From Malania oleifera (Eukaryota > Streptophyta > Magnoliopsida > Santalales > Ximeniaceae): a DNA stretch of 64,000 nucleotides. Below the pieces are notes generated by a model. The model had not been told where the DNA came from and did no database searches. It was given only the letters and a program-made list of their open reading frames with translations. A program made the translations under genes and the position numbers. Shown here in pieces: positions 23,760 through 35,540 of the stretch. The DNA is taken from positions 2,398,001 to 2,462,000 of the forward strand of contig NC_080422.1 of assembly GCF_029873635.1 (NCBI RefSeq), in the 5' to 3' direction. Position 1 is the first letter of the stretch. The number at the start of each line of letters is the position of its first letter.

Positions 23760-23800
<41 letters not shown>
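23760..23800 (+). repeat. (AT)n microsatellite in LTR B
   Basis: About 20 AT dinucleotides. Confidence 0.95.
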
Positions 23801-23801
<1 letters not shown>

Positions 23802-23859
23802 GTTAAATGGAATGGGTGATCACATGATTAAACAGAATCAAAATGCACTTAAGTTGTAT

Positions 23860-24250
23860 GTTCAGTCGACCGTATTGCACAAGTACAATATCACCTGGTC
23901 GACCAAACCGAGACCGGGTCAACTATTTGACCACTGCCCGATCGACTAAACTTGCCAGTACATTCTCACCTGGTCAACCAAACATCCTCTGAGTCAACAC
24001 TTTGACCATACGGTTGATCGAACCAAATTCTTAAGCCAACACCCTAGTCGACCGAGTTCCCACGTGTGAGAACTCAACGATCCGGTCGACTGAACTACTC
24101 AGGTCAAAAGCTCCTAGTCAACCGAATCGCGCTAAAAAGGAAATCGCCTATGGAACCAGGTTTTCTGGTCAACCGAACTGTTAGTTCATATCTTGTCCGG
24201 TCGACTGAACTTGCACAACTCGGTCAACCAAACCTGCCTTCGCTCGACCG
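23860..24250 (+). promoter_or_regulatory. U3 cluster of GGTCGACCGAAC-type near-palindromes (LTR B)
   Basis: About 12 variants, e.g. AGTCGACCGTAT, GGTCGACCAAAC, GGTCAACCGAAC, GGTCGACTGAAC, GGTTGATCGAAC. The core matches LTR A, but the text between sites differs. G1 is inserted at its downstream edge, between the cluster and the TATA box. Confidence 0.6.
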
Positions 24251-25979
24251 GTGCTCTCGGTTCCCTACCCTTCTCTCTAGGTTTTTGGGTTCGTTCTTCG
24301 TCGGATCGAAGATCTGAAGCTGCCACGACACTCCTAGGGAAGTTCTCTTCAAGTTTATCGGTGTGGATCGTTGGTGGGGATACATTGGACTCTATCCCAA
24401 GTTTAGGGTAAGATTTTTTATTAAGTATTTGACTTTCCTGTAGTTGTAGAAATTGTAGTAGTCAAGAAAATACTGAAGTTTTGTTCTGGGAGATGTTGAT
24501 TTCAGAGTGTTGAATGGAGAACCCAATGAGTGCAGGACTGATATACTGTAGGGGTTTTTCAGGAATAAGATAAGGGGATAAACTAAGTTAGTTGTTTTCA
24601 TGAAAATGTATGTAAAATTTTACGGCATTTAATTTCAAGAAAATAAATATATATATCAGCATTATGTTTGGGAAAATACTATTGTAAATGATGATATGTT
24701 TTAAATATGTGTAATACCCATTTTGTGTGGCATGAATAGAATTTAAAATGAATTACGGTTTTATGGGAAAATGTTAAATGATACAAAGTTTTACTATGAT
24801 ATACCGGCGTATGAGCCAAGAGTTTTTATATAGTATATCGGTATACGAGCCGAGAGTTTTTATATGATATACCGGCGTACGGGCCGATGATGTTCTTACA
24901 TGATATACCGGCATACGAGTTGAGCCTTTTATATGATATGTGATACGGCGTATGAGCCGTGATTGATAAAATACGAAATGTCGGCATAAGGGCCGAAGAT
25001 TTTCATATTATGTTATGAAACGATACAATGATATTGACTTGACAATTATTATTATAAAAATAGCCATGTATCATAATTTGAAAATATGTTATATCTTATC
25101 AAAATCTGATTGGCTTGGTTTAGGCTTCTACGAGCACGGTACCGTAGCTATATGATCACAATCATGATATGTTAGTGCTACCACTAGTCATACGGGGCAA
25201 CGGGAGAATGGCAGTCGATGTGGTTTATTGTAGTGTTGGCACCCCTGGTGTACGAACCAATAGTGGTAGACCCATCGGACTTACAGACTTTTTCTTTTGA
25301 TTCAGGAGTGGTCGTCCAGTCATTGTCGGATCTCGCCTTCGGGCCACACAACCCAGTCATGTGGGGGTAAGACATGACACTAGCCAGCTAACCTTCTAGG
25401 GTTGTTTTCTATTATTATTATATGAGATGAATTATGTTTATGGAAATCCAGTATGTTCTACCATGATATGATTGTATACATGTTTTTCCCAGATATGATA
25501 TAGACAGTTTCACCAAATATGTTTATATACTATTATATGTATAACATGGAAATACTCATGTTGCAGCACACTGATATTAGTTTATCTTCCCTTATTGAGA
25601 GGTGTGTCACCCCAACTTATATGACATTTTAGGAGCCCCATATAGAAAAACGGATAAAGCTTCGCAAAGTTAGTATTCGGTAGTCCTACCTTACCTGAAG
25701 GGTAAGTACTTACTAGGGTCAGACAGATTTTTAGGTAGCGACCCTAAAATTGTTTTGGATACTTTTAACATATGCATATTTATATGACGGTTGTAGTAAA
25801 CTCTGTTATTGGGTTGTATGGTATTCTGGTTGTATATGATTTCACGTTTCTTGCTACTTAGGTAACAGTGATGAATTTCATTTTACCCCTGGTACCCTTG
25901 AGTCTAGGTGGGTTATGGTTTACCAGGATATTATCATTATAAAAAAAAAATAATATGGTAAATTAAGCAGGTCGTTATA
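24250..25979 (+). mobile_element. G1 5' LTR, missing its first ~350 bp
   Basis: Aligns with 35613-37415 of the 3' LTR through CGGTTCCCTACCC, GCTGCCACGACACTCCTAGG, TATGTTTGGGAAAATA, the CCGGCGTACGGGCC minisatellite and AATTAAGCAGGTCGTTA. The start that the 3' LTR has (TGTAGTGAC plus the CGTCGACGA cluster and TATA box) is absent. The LTR B motif cluster runs straight into it instead. Confidence 0.85.
24800..25000 (+). repeat. LTR minisatellite, CCGGCGTACGGGCCGAG type
   Basis: About six 30-40 bp units of GATATACCGGCGTACGAGCC / GAGAGTTTTTATAT. The same array occurs at 36150-36400 in the 3' LTR. Confidence 0.85.
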
Positions 25980-25980
25980 G

Positions 25981-25998
25981 TTTGGTATTAGAGCTTAG
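25981..25998 (+). other. G1 primer binding site
   Basis: TTTGGTATTAGAGCTTAG follows the 5' LTR; it resembles the tRNA-iMet-complementary TGGTATCAGAGC of plant LTR elements with one change. Confidence 0.8.
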
Positions 25999-26280
25999 GT
26001 TGCTAGGTTCTGTAGATTTTAGAGTGTAGCAGAAACGATACCAGAGTATAGGAAAAGGATTTAAGGTTTTGTTCTACATTCTAGAAGGACTTCTGTGGTG
26101 GTTTCTATGTTTTTCCTGGGGTGACAATTTTAGGAAAACCATAGTAAACTATTGTTGGGTTGTGTTCCTAGAATGTAAGACTGAAGTTAGGAATGAGTTG
26201 AGGAAGTTAAGATAAAGGACTATGGTAGGAGTGTAAACTAAAAGTATAGGGTTTCTAAGTTACGTTTATTGTTTTTCAGG

Positions 26281-27250
26281 ATGGATCTAGGAGGAGGTAG
26301 TGCCCATGCGAGCGGCAGTGATGGAGCAGGGCCCTCAAGTGCAGGCGGGACTGATTCTGATGCAGTACTACGCAACGTGACTCAGCAGGTTATGACTGAG
26401 ATCACTAGGAGCTCTAGGGAGCAGGGAGGTTCGTCTACAGGTCATGGGTGCACGATAGAGAAGTTTACTAAGATGAATCCTCTGGCATTTTCAGGGGGGA
26501 TTGATCTTGCAACCGCCAAGAATTGGATGCAGGAGATCGAGAAAGTCGTGATTGTATTATAGTGTATGGAGGAACAAAGGGTCCTCTTCGCCACCTATAA
26601 ATTAATAGGGGAGGCTGAGAGGTGGTAGACTTCCGTGAGACTTCTAGAGCAGTAGAGGACAATGTCGATAGCGATGACATGAGATCGATTTAAAGAATTA
26701 TTCTTTGACAAATATTTTTCAGCTACTGTTAGGGAGGGTAAAGTGGAGTAGTTCCTGAGTTTGAAGCCAGGACAACTGTCGGTCCAAAAGTATGCGGCGC
26801 GATTTATAGAGCTCTCTCGCTTCACTCCGTATATTGTTGCTAATGAGATAAAGAAGGCGAGACATTTTGAAAGAGGATTGAGGAGAGGCATTTACAAGCA
26901 GGTGGTGGTACTAAAGATACAGGATTCTACTGAGTTAGTCGACAAAGCAGCCTTGGCAGAGGTTGGTGAGCGTATGGATGTAGAGGAACAGAGACAGAAG
27001 AAGAGATCTGCATCTTCAGGCTACCAGTAGGGTCATAGGCAGGGTCAGTGGAGGAGAGGAAACTATGGCAGAGGGCAGAGATAAGAAATTGGGGATCGTG
27101 AGGTTCAGACAGTGCAAAATCCTCCGGTATGTCAGACTTGTGGGAGGAGGCTCTAGGGAGATTGTTGAATAGGGAGAGCTATCTGCTATCGTTGTGGTAG
27201 ACAGGGACATTTGGTGCAAGACTGCCCTACACCGCTAGATGCTGCTTTTG
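26281..27250 (+). pseudogene. G1 gag, broken by stops
   Basis: Starts MDLGGGSAHASGSDGAGPSS, with capsid-like segments EKFTKMNPLAFSGG, FATYKLIGEAERW and KYAARFIELSRF, and a CCHC zinc knuckle CYRCGRQGHLVQDC near 27183-27225. Gag would form the virus-like particle and bind the RNA. At least five in-frame stops, mostly TAG where the G3 copy has CAG or TGG. It is homologous to G3 gag at 62985. A TTTTTCAGG directly precedes the ATG in both. Confidence 0.9.
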
Positions 27251-27279
27251 CTACTAAATTGTACCGGGGAGGCTATTAG

Positions 27280-27732
27280 GTGCCACGTGGAGGCCAGCAA
27301 AGGAATATGGCTCCGGCCAAAGTTTTTGCTCTGACGTTGGGTGATGCTGAGACAACCGGTGACGTGGTGACAGGTATGGTTAGCATGCTTTCTTTTAAAG
27401 TTATTGTATTGTTTGATTCAAAAGCCACACATTCGTTCGTGTCCATGGGGTGTATTAAATTGTGTGGGGCAGAAACACAACTGTTAAATACTGAATTATT
27501 AGTGACTACACCAACTAGGTCAGCAGTGAGGTGTAGGGTATTCCGGGGTTGTCTAGTGAATATTCAAGGGGAAATTTTGTCTGCTGATTTGATAGTGCTA
27601 GACATGCATGGGTTCGATGTAATATTCAGTGTGGACTGGTTGGCAGCCAACTACGCCAGCATAGATTACCATTTAAAGGAAGTAATATTCAGATCTCCGG
27701 GAAGACCAGAATTCAAGTTTATAGGATCGTGA
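27280..27732 (+). pseudogene. G1 aspartic protease, active site altered
   Basis: The open 150-codon frame includes VIVLFDSKATHSFVS, the retropepsin active site where the family has D-S-G-A-T-H-S-F. Here Gly is replaced by Lys, so the enzyme is likely inactive. It is followed by FDVIFSVDWLAANYASIDYH, the usual flap-distal block. A TGA at 27730 ends the frame before RT. Confidence 0.85.
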
Positions 27733-27889
27733 GTGCAATCTTCGCCCCAGTTAGTTTCAGCTATTCAGGCAAGGAGACAGCTCCTAAATGGATGTCTGGG
27801 ATTTGTGGCATTTGTGAAGGAAATGGTAAGGAATGAAGTGAAGGTCACTAGAACACTAGTAGTAAAAGAGTTTACATATGTTTTTCCAC

Positions 27890-28810
27890 ATGAGTTATCA
27901 GGCACCTGATCGGGAGATATATTTTGCTATTGATCTGCTTTCAGGTACATCGCCAATCTCTAAAGCACCTTACCGAATGGCGCCAGTAGAGTTGATAAAG
28001 GTTTTATACGACCTAATGTATCTCCGTGGAGAGCTCCAGTTCTATTTGTGAAGAAGAAAGACGGTACTATGAGGATGTGTATAGATTATAGGGAAATTAA
28101 TAAAAATACAATCAAGAACAGTATCCTCTAACCCGTATAGATGATTTATTTGACCAGCTCCAAGATACATAGGTGTATTCTAAGATTGACCTTAGATCAG
28201 GCTATCATCAGGTGAAAGTGAAAACAGAGGATGTATCGAAGACGGCTTTTAGGACTAGATATGGGCATTATGAATTTCTTGTTATGCCATTTGATCTAAT
28301 GAATGCTCTTGCAGTATTTATGGACTTGATGAATAGAGTATTCCACCAATACTTGGACTAGTTTGTTGTTGTTTTTATTGATGATGTACTAGTTTATTTG
28401 AGTAGTTATGAGGAACATGAGACGCATTTGAGGCAAGTTTTACAGACGCTCAGGGAAAATAAGTTATTCGCCAAGTTCAGAAAATGTAAATTCTGGCTCG
28501 AGAAGGTTGTGTTTTTGGGATACGTCACATCAGTGGATGAAATTTATGTGGATCCTAGTAAGATTGATGCGGTAGTGAATTGGGTTAGACTGAGAAATGT
28601 CTAGGAGATTAGGAGTTTCTTGGGCTTAGCTGGGTATTACCATCATTTCGTTAAGGGATTCTCAATGCTATCAGGACTTCTAACACGACTAACTAGGAAG
28701 AACACCAGATTTGAATGGGACGATAGCTGTGAACAGAGTTTTCAGGATTTGAAACGGAGGCTTGCCACGGCACTAATATTGATCATCCCGTCAGGGGGTA
28801 AGGGTTATGT
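27890..28810 (+). pseudogene. G1 reverse transcriptase, broken
   Basis: Gypsy RT blocks in order: [62 protein letters not shown], the catalytic FVVVFIDDVLVY (F/YxDD box), HLRQVLQTLRENKLFAKF, and FLGLAGYYHHFVKGFS (thumb). Stops, including TAG at about 28361 before FVVVFIDD and at about 28602, break the frame. It is cut at 28810 by the solo LTR and resumes as RNase H at 30613. Confidence 0.9.
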
Positions 28811-30612
28811 TGTAACGACTTGCTATTTAACTGGGTTTTTTTTGTTAATTTTTTTTAATTATATTCTATAACATTTAACATGCTCTGATACTATACTGGA
28901 TTAAACTCAATCATCAACCTAAGCAGCAAGAAGCGAAAATCAAATATACATATCCATATATAATTATATACAATACCAGAGTGCTAGAATGTATCCTCAA
29001 AATATACATATATATCTGTTTTCTCAAAACACCCTTAACTGGCTAGGGTTATACAAAAATATTCCCACAATACTCACTTCACTGTCAGGGCAATACTGAA
29101 GCCCCTCTATCTACGAGCCTGGTCTGCTCGCCTACCTAAATCACCTGAAAAATGATTCAACACTGGGATGAGCCAACGCTCAGTAAGACAAAATATACTA
29201 TTATTAGTGTGTGGCAAATGAATTACAATATTATGAAAATTTGTTTCTATATAATCATGTATAATTGGATATGTAAATACAGTACAAGTAATAAAATTTA
29301 CCACCATTTCCATGTTGCTTAACATAACAGTATTGTAGATTACTATTCAAAATACTTTTAATATACATAAGTATATTCCCTATTTCTATAAATCTGTATA
29401 TACGTAATAGTAATTGAAAACTTTTCTTGTGGATAACTGTTTGTCATGATTTAACCCCTCATGACAGGGTTGTGTGGCTCATAGGCGGGATCTACACTGG
29501 CTGGCTGACTAGGGTAAATCACTATACTCCCTCGGTCTGATCTGCCCTCCTCAACCCATATTTATTGGGGAGCCTGTCCACGCCTAGGGCACTATATGAT
29601 CGACCTACTACCACGTATTATCTAAATAGGTGGTTGCACTCATAACTGAAATATCTGTAGCTACGGTACCGTGCTCTGTAACTGTATGGTCCAATAGGGT
29701 CTGATACCATATAATATATCTCTATATACAACTATCCGATTTACCATGATTCTGAAATAACTGTAACTGTATTATCTGTATCTTTGAACTAAACCGTAAT
29801 CTGTAAGTCATGATACTGAAAACTGTATAATCATGGTGCGGTAAACTGTATAATCATGGTACTATAAACTGTATAATCATGGTACTATAGACTATATAAT
29901 CATGGTATTCTGTAAATCATATCCTGAAAATACTATAAAACATACTTGTGTACTGTATTTATATTCTCAAGCCACACAATGATTTAAAACATAGTATTCA
30001 TAATTAATAATCTATATAATTTACTGCTGTGAATAATAAACCGACAAAAATATACATTTTATACTGGAAATCATTTTAGAACTACCTAGCATAACATATT
30101 TCCCTTACCTGATTACTGAAAAGCCCCTATGGTATACTGGCCTAACACCCGCAGGGCCTCCTACACAACACCCTGAAAACAACATTTGTCAGAACAGAAT
30201 ATCAATATTTCTTTGCCCACATCATTTCTTATAACTGTCAGAAGGCCAAAAATTGACTAAAAGGCCTTACCCTAAATTTGGGATGAAATCCAACTCGATC
30301 CCACTGATGATCCGCCCTAGCAAACTTGAAGAGAATTTCGCTAGGAATGTTGTGGCGGCTTCAGATCGTCGATCCGGTGGCTAGCGGGGCCAAAATCGAA
30401 GAGAGAAGGGAGAGAGGTCGTAGGAGAGAGAGAAGCACTAAAATTGAATAAAAATTCGAGTTATAGGGCCAGATTCGTTGATGAGACACGTCACCTTGTG
30501 TCGTCGATGAACGTGAAGCATTCGTTGATGAAGCCTACTGTCTCCTTCTATTTCTGTTTCCATTTCTCTCCCTTATTATTATTTAAATATTATTATTCTT
30601 CGGGTCACTACA
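28811..30612 (-). mobile_element. Solo gypsy LTR in G1 (1.8 kb)
   Basis: Starts TGTAACGACTTGC and ends GGGTCACTACA, with an exact TATGT duplication at 28806-28810 and 30613-30617. Removing it restores RT/RNase H codons (GGKGYV then YVIYND). Motifs run on the minus strand: three CGTCGATGA-type sites at 30475-30535, a decayed TATA near 30461, and an AATCATGGTACTGTA minisatellite at 29790-29930. A PBS-like GGTATCAGAGC sits inside it near 28886. Confidence 0.9.
29790..29930 (-). repeat. LTR minisatellite, AATCATGGTACT type
   Basis: Four to five units of about 23 bp built on CTGTATAATCATGGTACTAT. The equivalent array at 33340-33530 lies in the related LTR. Confidence 0.8.
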
Positions 30613-32420
30613 TATGTTATCTACAATGATGCGTCCTTGAAGGGACTTGGTTGTGTACTGATGCAGCATGGTAGAATGGTAGTGTATGCTTCTAGGCAGT
30701 TGAAAGAATATGAAAAGAACTACCATACCCATGATCTTGAATTGGTTGTAGTGGTACATGCATTGAAGATTTGGAGGCATTACCTGTACGGCGAGCGATG
30801 TGAGATTTTCTCCGACCACAAGAGTTTAAAGTACTTTTTCACCTAGAAGGAACTGAACATAAGGCAGAGAAGGTGTTAAAGCTTATTAAAGATTTCGATT
30901 ATACCATCAGTTATCACCTAGGGAAAGCAAACGTGGTAGCTGATGCGTTAAGTAGGAAGTTGGTGGGACCAACGTTAGCAGCTATGGAGATCCAGTATCC
31001 GATCATGATGGATCTGGAGAGACTCGGCATAGAGTTGGTTGAGAGTGATCCACAGGCATATATTGCTAGTCTAGTGGTGCAGCCTACTCTGCAGGAAAGG
31101 ATTAAAACTACTCAGAAAGAAGATCTAGAATTAGCAGAGGTATTAGTCAGAATGCAAAATGGTCAGGGGGAGGAATTCTGTATTACAGATGATGGAGCTT
31201 TGTGGTTCTGTTCTAGATTATGCATTCCTGCCAATGCTGACATCAGGAAGACCATCTTAGAGGAGGCTCACAGATCATTGTACATAGTTCATCGCGACAG
31301 TACGAAGATGTATGGAGATCTACGAGAGTATTATTAGTGGAGTGGTATAAAGAAAGAGATTGTTAAGTATGTAGCACAATGTTTGACATTCCAGCAGATA
31401 AAATCTGAGCACCAGAGGCCGCGTGGGCCAGTTACAACCACTTTTTATTCTAGAGTGGAAATGAGATCATATATCTATGGATTTTGTATCAGGGTTGCCG
31501 TCAGCGTCGCATGCCCAGAATGCCATTTGGGCAATTGTAGATCATTTAACTAAGACCGCCCATTTTCTTCCTATCAAGATTAGTTACTCCTTTAACTGTT
31601 TGGTAGATATTTATATTTAGGAGATAATCTGTTCTCATGGGGTGCCAGTGTCTATAGTGTCAGATCGAGACCCGCGTTTCATGTCACGATTTTGGAAGAG
31701 CTTGCTGGAGGCTCTAGGGTCTTAGTTATCTTTTAGTACGACCTTTCATCCTTAGTTAGATGGGCAGACTGAGAGGATGATATAGATATTGGAAGATATG
31801 CTTCGAGTATGTGTGCTAGATTTTGGGGGTAGTTGGACCCAATTTATGCCGCCGATGGAGTTTGCGTATAATAATAGTTATCAGACCAGTATTGGCATGA
31901 CACCGTTTGAGGCGCTCTACGATAGGAGATGTCGTTCTCCTTTATTTTGGGATGAAATGGGTGAGCAGAGAGTTGTGGGACCAGAGCTTGTTTAGCAAGC
32001 GTGTGATAAGGTTTGACTCATCAGAGATAGGATTAGTGTAGCTCAAAGCCGATAGAAGAGTTACGCTGATAACCCCCGCAGGAAGTTAGAGTTTGATATC
32101 TGTAATCATGTGTTTTTGAAGATAGCTCCATCAAAAGGGGTTATGCGATTTGGAAGGAAAGGTAAACTTAACCTTAGGTTCATTGGCCCATTTGAGATTC
32201 TAAAGAAAGTGGGGCCAGTTGCTTATAAGTTAGCTTTACCACCTATATTGTCCAGTATACACAACATATTCCATGTTTCCATGGTGAGGCAATACGTTCC
32301 ATATCCTTCTCATGTAATCAACTATGGTGAATTAGAGCTTAGTGATTCACTAGTTTGTGAGGAGGCACCACTACAAATTCTGAACAGGAAGGAGCAGAAA
32401 TTGCGTAACAAGAAGATTCC
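30613..32420 (+). pseudogene. G1 RNase H and integrase, broken
   Basis: RNase [56 protein letters not shown]. Integrase: a zinc-binding region near 31260-31390, then catalytic-core remnants, then FAYNNSYQTSIGMTPFEALY and CRSPLFWDE, and the C-terminal KGVMRFGRKGKL / GPFEILKKVGPVAYKLALP (GPY/F) and HNIFHVSMVRQYVP. At least six TAG codons fall at conserved Gln positions. The frame ends at LRNKKIP, where the inverted gypsy fragment begins. Confidence 0.9.
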
Positions 32421-33339
32421 TGTAACGACCTACTTATTAAATTGAATTTTTTTTAATAGCAAATAACATACTCTGATGCCATGATATTAACCTAAGCAGC
32501 AAGAAGTAGAATCATACAAACATAACCATTATATACAATACAAAACCAATTCCAGAGTACTACTATGTTTCCCAAAATATACACATACAACTGTTTTTCA
32601 AAAATTCCCTCAACTGTACTGGGATATACAAAAATGCTCCCAAAAATGATACTCACTCTGTGACAGGGCACTACAGATGCCCCTCTATTTGCGAGCCTGA
32701 TCTGCTCGCCTACCTGGATCACCTAAAAAATATTTCAACACTGGGATGAGCCAACGCTTAGTAAGAAGAAATATGCTATTACTAGTGTGTAGCAAATGAG
32801 CTACTATATATCATGAAATTTGTTTCATATAAACATGAATAACTGAGTATAAAAGTACATCACAAATAATAAGGTACACCACCCTTTTTTCCCTATTGCT
32901 TGACATATCAGTATTATGGTTATAATTCAAAATACTTCTAGTGTATATAGTAGGATCCCCGTTTCTGTAAATCAATACTTAAGTAATAGTAACTGAAACT
33001 GTTCCCTGTGGCTATCTGTGTCATGACATGCCCCTCATGATGAGGTTGTGCGGCCCGTAGGCTGGATTTACCCTAGCTGGCCAACCAGGAATAAATCAAC
33101 TCCGTCAGTCGACCTGCCCACCTTAACCCAAATCTAGATGGGGAGCCTAACCTCTTCAAGGGCCTAGGTGGTCGAATTTACCACGTATATCTGAATAGGT
33201 GGTTGCACTCGTAAAGTAACATAGTATCTGTTGCAACGGTACCGTGCTCTGTAGCTGCAAGTCCAACAGGGTCTGATATCATATAATATATTTCTATACA
33301 TATCTATTTGTTTTACCATGATTAAGAAGTAATCATAAT

Positions 33340-33530
33340 AACCATGATGCTGCATAACGTACTGAGATCTGAATAATCATAACATGGAACTGCATATTTG
33401 TAATACTGAAATTCGTATAATCATGGTACTGAGATTCACATAATCATAGTACTTAAATCCGTAAAATCATGGTACTGAAATTCATAAAAATCATGAAACT
33501 ACAACTCGTAAAACATATCCCCGTACTACA
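33340..33530 (-). repeat. LTR minisatellite, AATCATGGTACTGA type
   Basis: About six units of 22-25 bp (ATAATCATGGTACTGAGATT and variants). Confidence 0.8.
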
Positions 33531-34009
33531 TACATATTCACAAGCCACACCATAATTAATACATAATTTTTGTAAATAAATACACTGTATAATATTTAAA
33601 AATTTCCTAGCATAGCATATTTCCCTTACCTTAACTTTGAAAAGCCTATAGGGAATACAAGCCTAACACCCGTAGGGCCTTCTACAAAAACACCCTGAAA
33701 CCAACATATGTCAGAACATAACATCAGTATTTTTCCATCTATATCATTTCCTATAACTGTCAGGAAGTCAAAAACTGGATAAAAGACCTTACCCTGAATT
33801 TGGGATGAATTCCAACTCTGTTTTTCCGACAATCCGCTCTGGTAGCTTTGCAGAGAACTCCGCCAAGAGCGTCATGGTAGCCTCGGATCGTCGATCCGGT
33901 GACTGGTGGGGCCGAAATTGAAAAGAGAAGGGAGAGGGAGTCGTAGGAGAGAGAGAGAGAGGCGAGAGAAATGTGATAAAATCTCGGGTTTCCACTATTT
34001 ATAGGGCCA

Positions 34010-34290
34010 GGTTCGTCGACGAGACACATCACCTTGTTGACGAGCCCTTCACAAAATTCGTCGACGAGACCTTGTGTTCGTCGACGAAATTCAGAGCAAC
34101 CCGAACCGTCTCTCGGTATTTTCTTGTTGACGAAGCCCTGTGTTCGTCGATGAAATTCTGAAGACCTTCATCGACGAGACCCTGTGTTCGTCGACAAAGT
34201 TGGGCAATTTTCTGAATTTATGATTATTTAATATTATCTCCAAAATGCAATGTCGTTGACGAACACGGAGTGTTCGTCGACGAAGTCTAC
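34010..34290 (-). promoter_or_regulatory. U3 cluster of TTCGTCGACGAA-type near-palindromes
   Basis: About ten sites (TTCGTCGACGA, TTGTTGACGA, TTCGTCGATGA, TTCATCGACGA, TTCGTCGACAA) directly upstream of a minus-strand TATA box (CTATAAATAG, 33995-34004). Confidence 0.65.
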
Positions 34291-34952
34291 GACCTCCTTC
34301 TGTTTCTGTATCTATTTTCTCTCCCTCTAATATTTAAAATGCTATTATTCTTCGGGTCACTACATTCTCCCCTCGTTATAAAATTTCGTCCTCGAAATTT
34401 ACTATGTGAATCTCTATCTATACTTTCATCATTCCATAAAGAGAAAGGTCTACTTATTTTATTACCTGCCCTTACTTATGGCGGAGGAATACCGTGGTTA
34501 CATGAGTGGTTCTGGGAGATTACATACACCAAAAGAAAATTTTTCCTAGAACAAAATACTATCTTCTAACCATAATCAATACATGTACCTGCAAAAGAAA
34601 ACTTATCTAACCATTATATTTTACCTGAGTATCTCTATACCTCTGGGAACAACTGTGAGTGTCTTTGTCTAATCTGCTCCTCAAGTTCCTAAGAAGCTTC
34701 CTCTATACCGTGATTCCTCCACAAAACTTTAACTAACTGTATCTCTTTAGTGCGTAAAGTCTGAACCTTTCTGTCCAAAATTTGTACTGGTATTTCTTCA
34801 TATGCTAAAGAATCCTTAAGTTTTATCTCTGCATAGCTAATGATGTGGGATGGGTCTGGGACGTATTTCCGTAACATGGCAACATGAAACACGTCATGAA
34901 TACGAGCCAAAGCTGGCGGCAAAGCTAGCCTGTAGGCAACTGACCCTATTCT

Positions 34953-35261
34953 CGAGGAAAAGATAAGGCAGAAATACCTGCAATAATTTTATGAAGTTCA
35001 GTTATAATCAAGGAAAGTGTAAGTGATTGTGTAATATTTCTTTTGCAAGTACATGTAGTAATTTAGTTAGTAAATATCTTTTTAGTTTTAGGAGAATTTT
35101 ATTTTATATATGTAATCTCCCAGGAGTTGGAATGTAACCACGGTATTCCTCCGTAATAAGTGAGGGTAAGTAATAAAATAAGTAGACCGTTTTGTCTTTA
35201 AGGGATAATGAATCATATGAAGAGCAAATTTCGAGGACGAAATTTTATAAGGAGGGGAGAA
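34953..35261 (+). other. G1 integrase end, 3' non-coding leader and PPT
   Basis: A short integrase tail remnant, then non-coding DNA shared by all gypsy copies (GTAACCACGGTATTCCTCCG, AAATTTCGAGGACGAAATTT), then the PPT AAGGAGGGGAGA (about 35249-35260) abutting the 3' LTR. Confidence 0.8.
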
Positions 35262-35344
35262 TGTAGTGACTTGGGGAAATTATGGTATTTAAATAATGAA
35301 AGAAGGGGGAAAAAGGAAATTTAATTTTAATATTTAGATAGGGA

Positions 35345-35540
35345 CTCGTTGACAAACACAGGGGATTCGTCGACGAGAACACATGAGGGGCTCATCGACA
35401 GGGATGTGTCACATTAACGAGAAGATGCCGAGAGGATTTTATCGCAGTTCTGAATTTCGTTGACGAGGAGTAAGCATTCATCAATGAATATATTTCTTGA
35501 CCTCGTCGACGAAGTGACGTGGCTCATCGACGAAGCCCAG
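35345..35540 (+). promoter_or_regulatory. U3 cluster of TTCGTCGACGAA-type near-palindromes (G1 3' LTR)
   Basis: Seven sites, the last (CTCATCGACGAA) only about 14 bp upstream of TATAAATA at 35543. Confidence 0.65.

Larger units (their letters stand above)
32421..34952 (-). mobile_element. Inverted gypsy fragment: LTR plus integrase tail
   Basis: A minus-strand 3' LTR (32421-34364; TGTAACGACC to GGGTCACTACA) is followed by PPT and 3' non-coding DNA (34365-34688; AAATTTCGTCCTCGAAATTT), then the integrase C-terminus (34689-34922; LARIHDVFHVAMLRKYVPDP, AYEEIPVQILDRK, LVKVLWRNHGIEEAS). The rest of the element is missing. The host G1 frame resumes at about 34953 (EEKIRQKY), with about 20 codons lost. 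So this is an insertion followed by a deletion, not a clean event. Confidence 0.85.

Noticed and set aside
34010..34290. GTCGAC clusters as SalI-site or cloning-vector contamination
   Set aside because: They are spread over many LTRs, diverged by single transitions, and fixed in position relative to TATA boxes.
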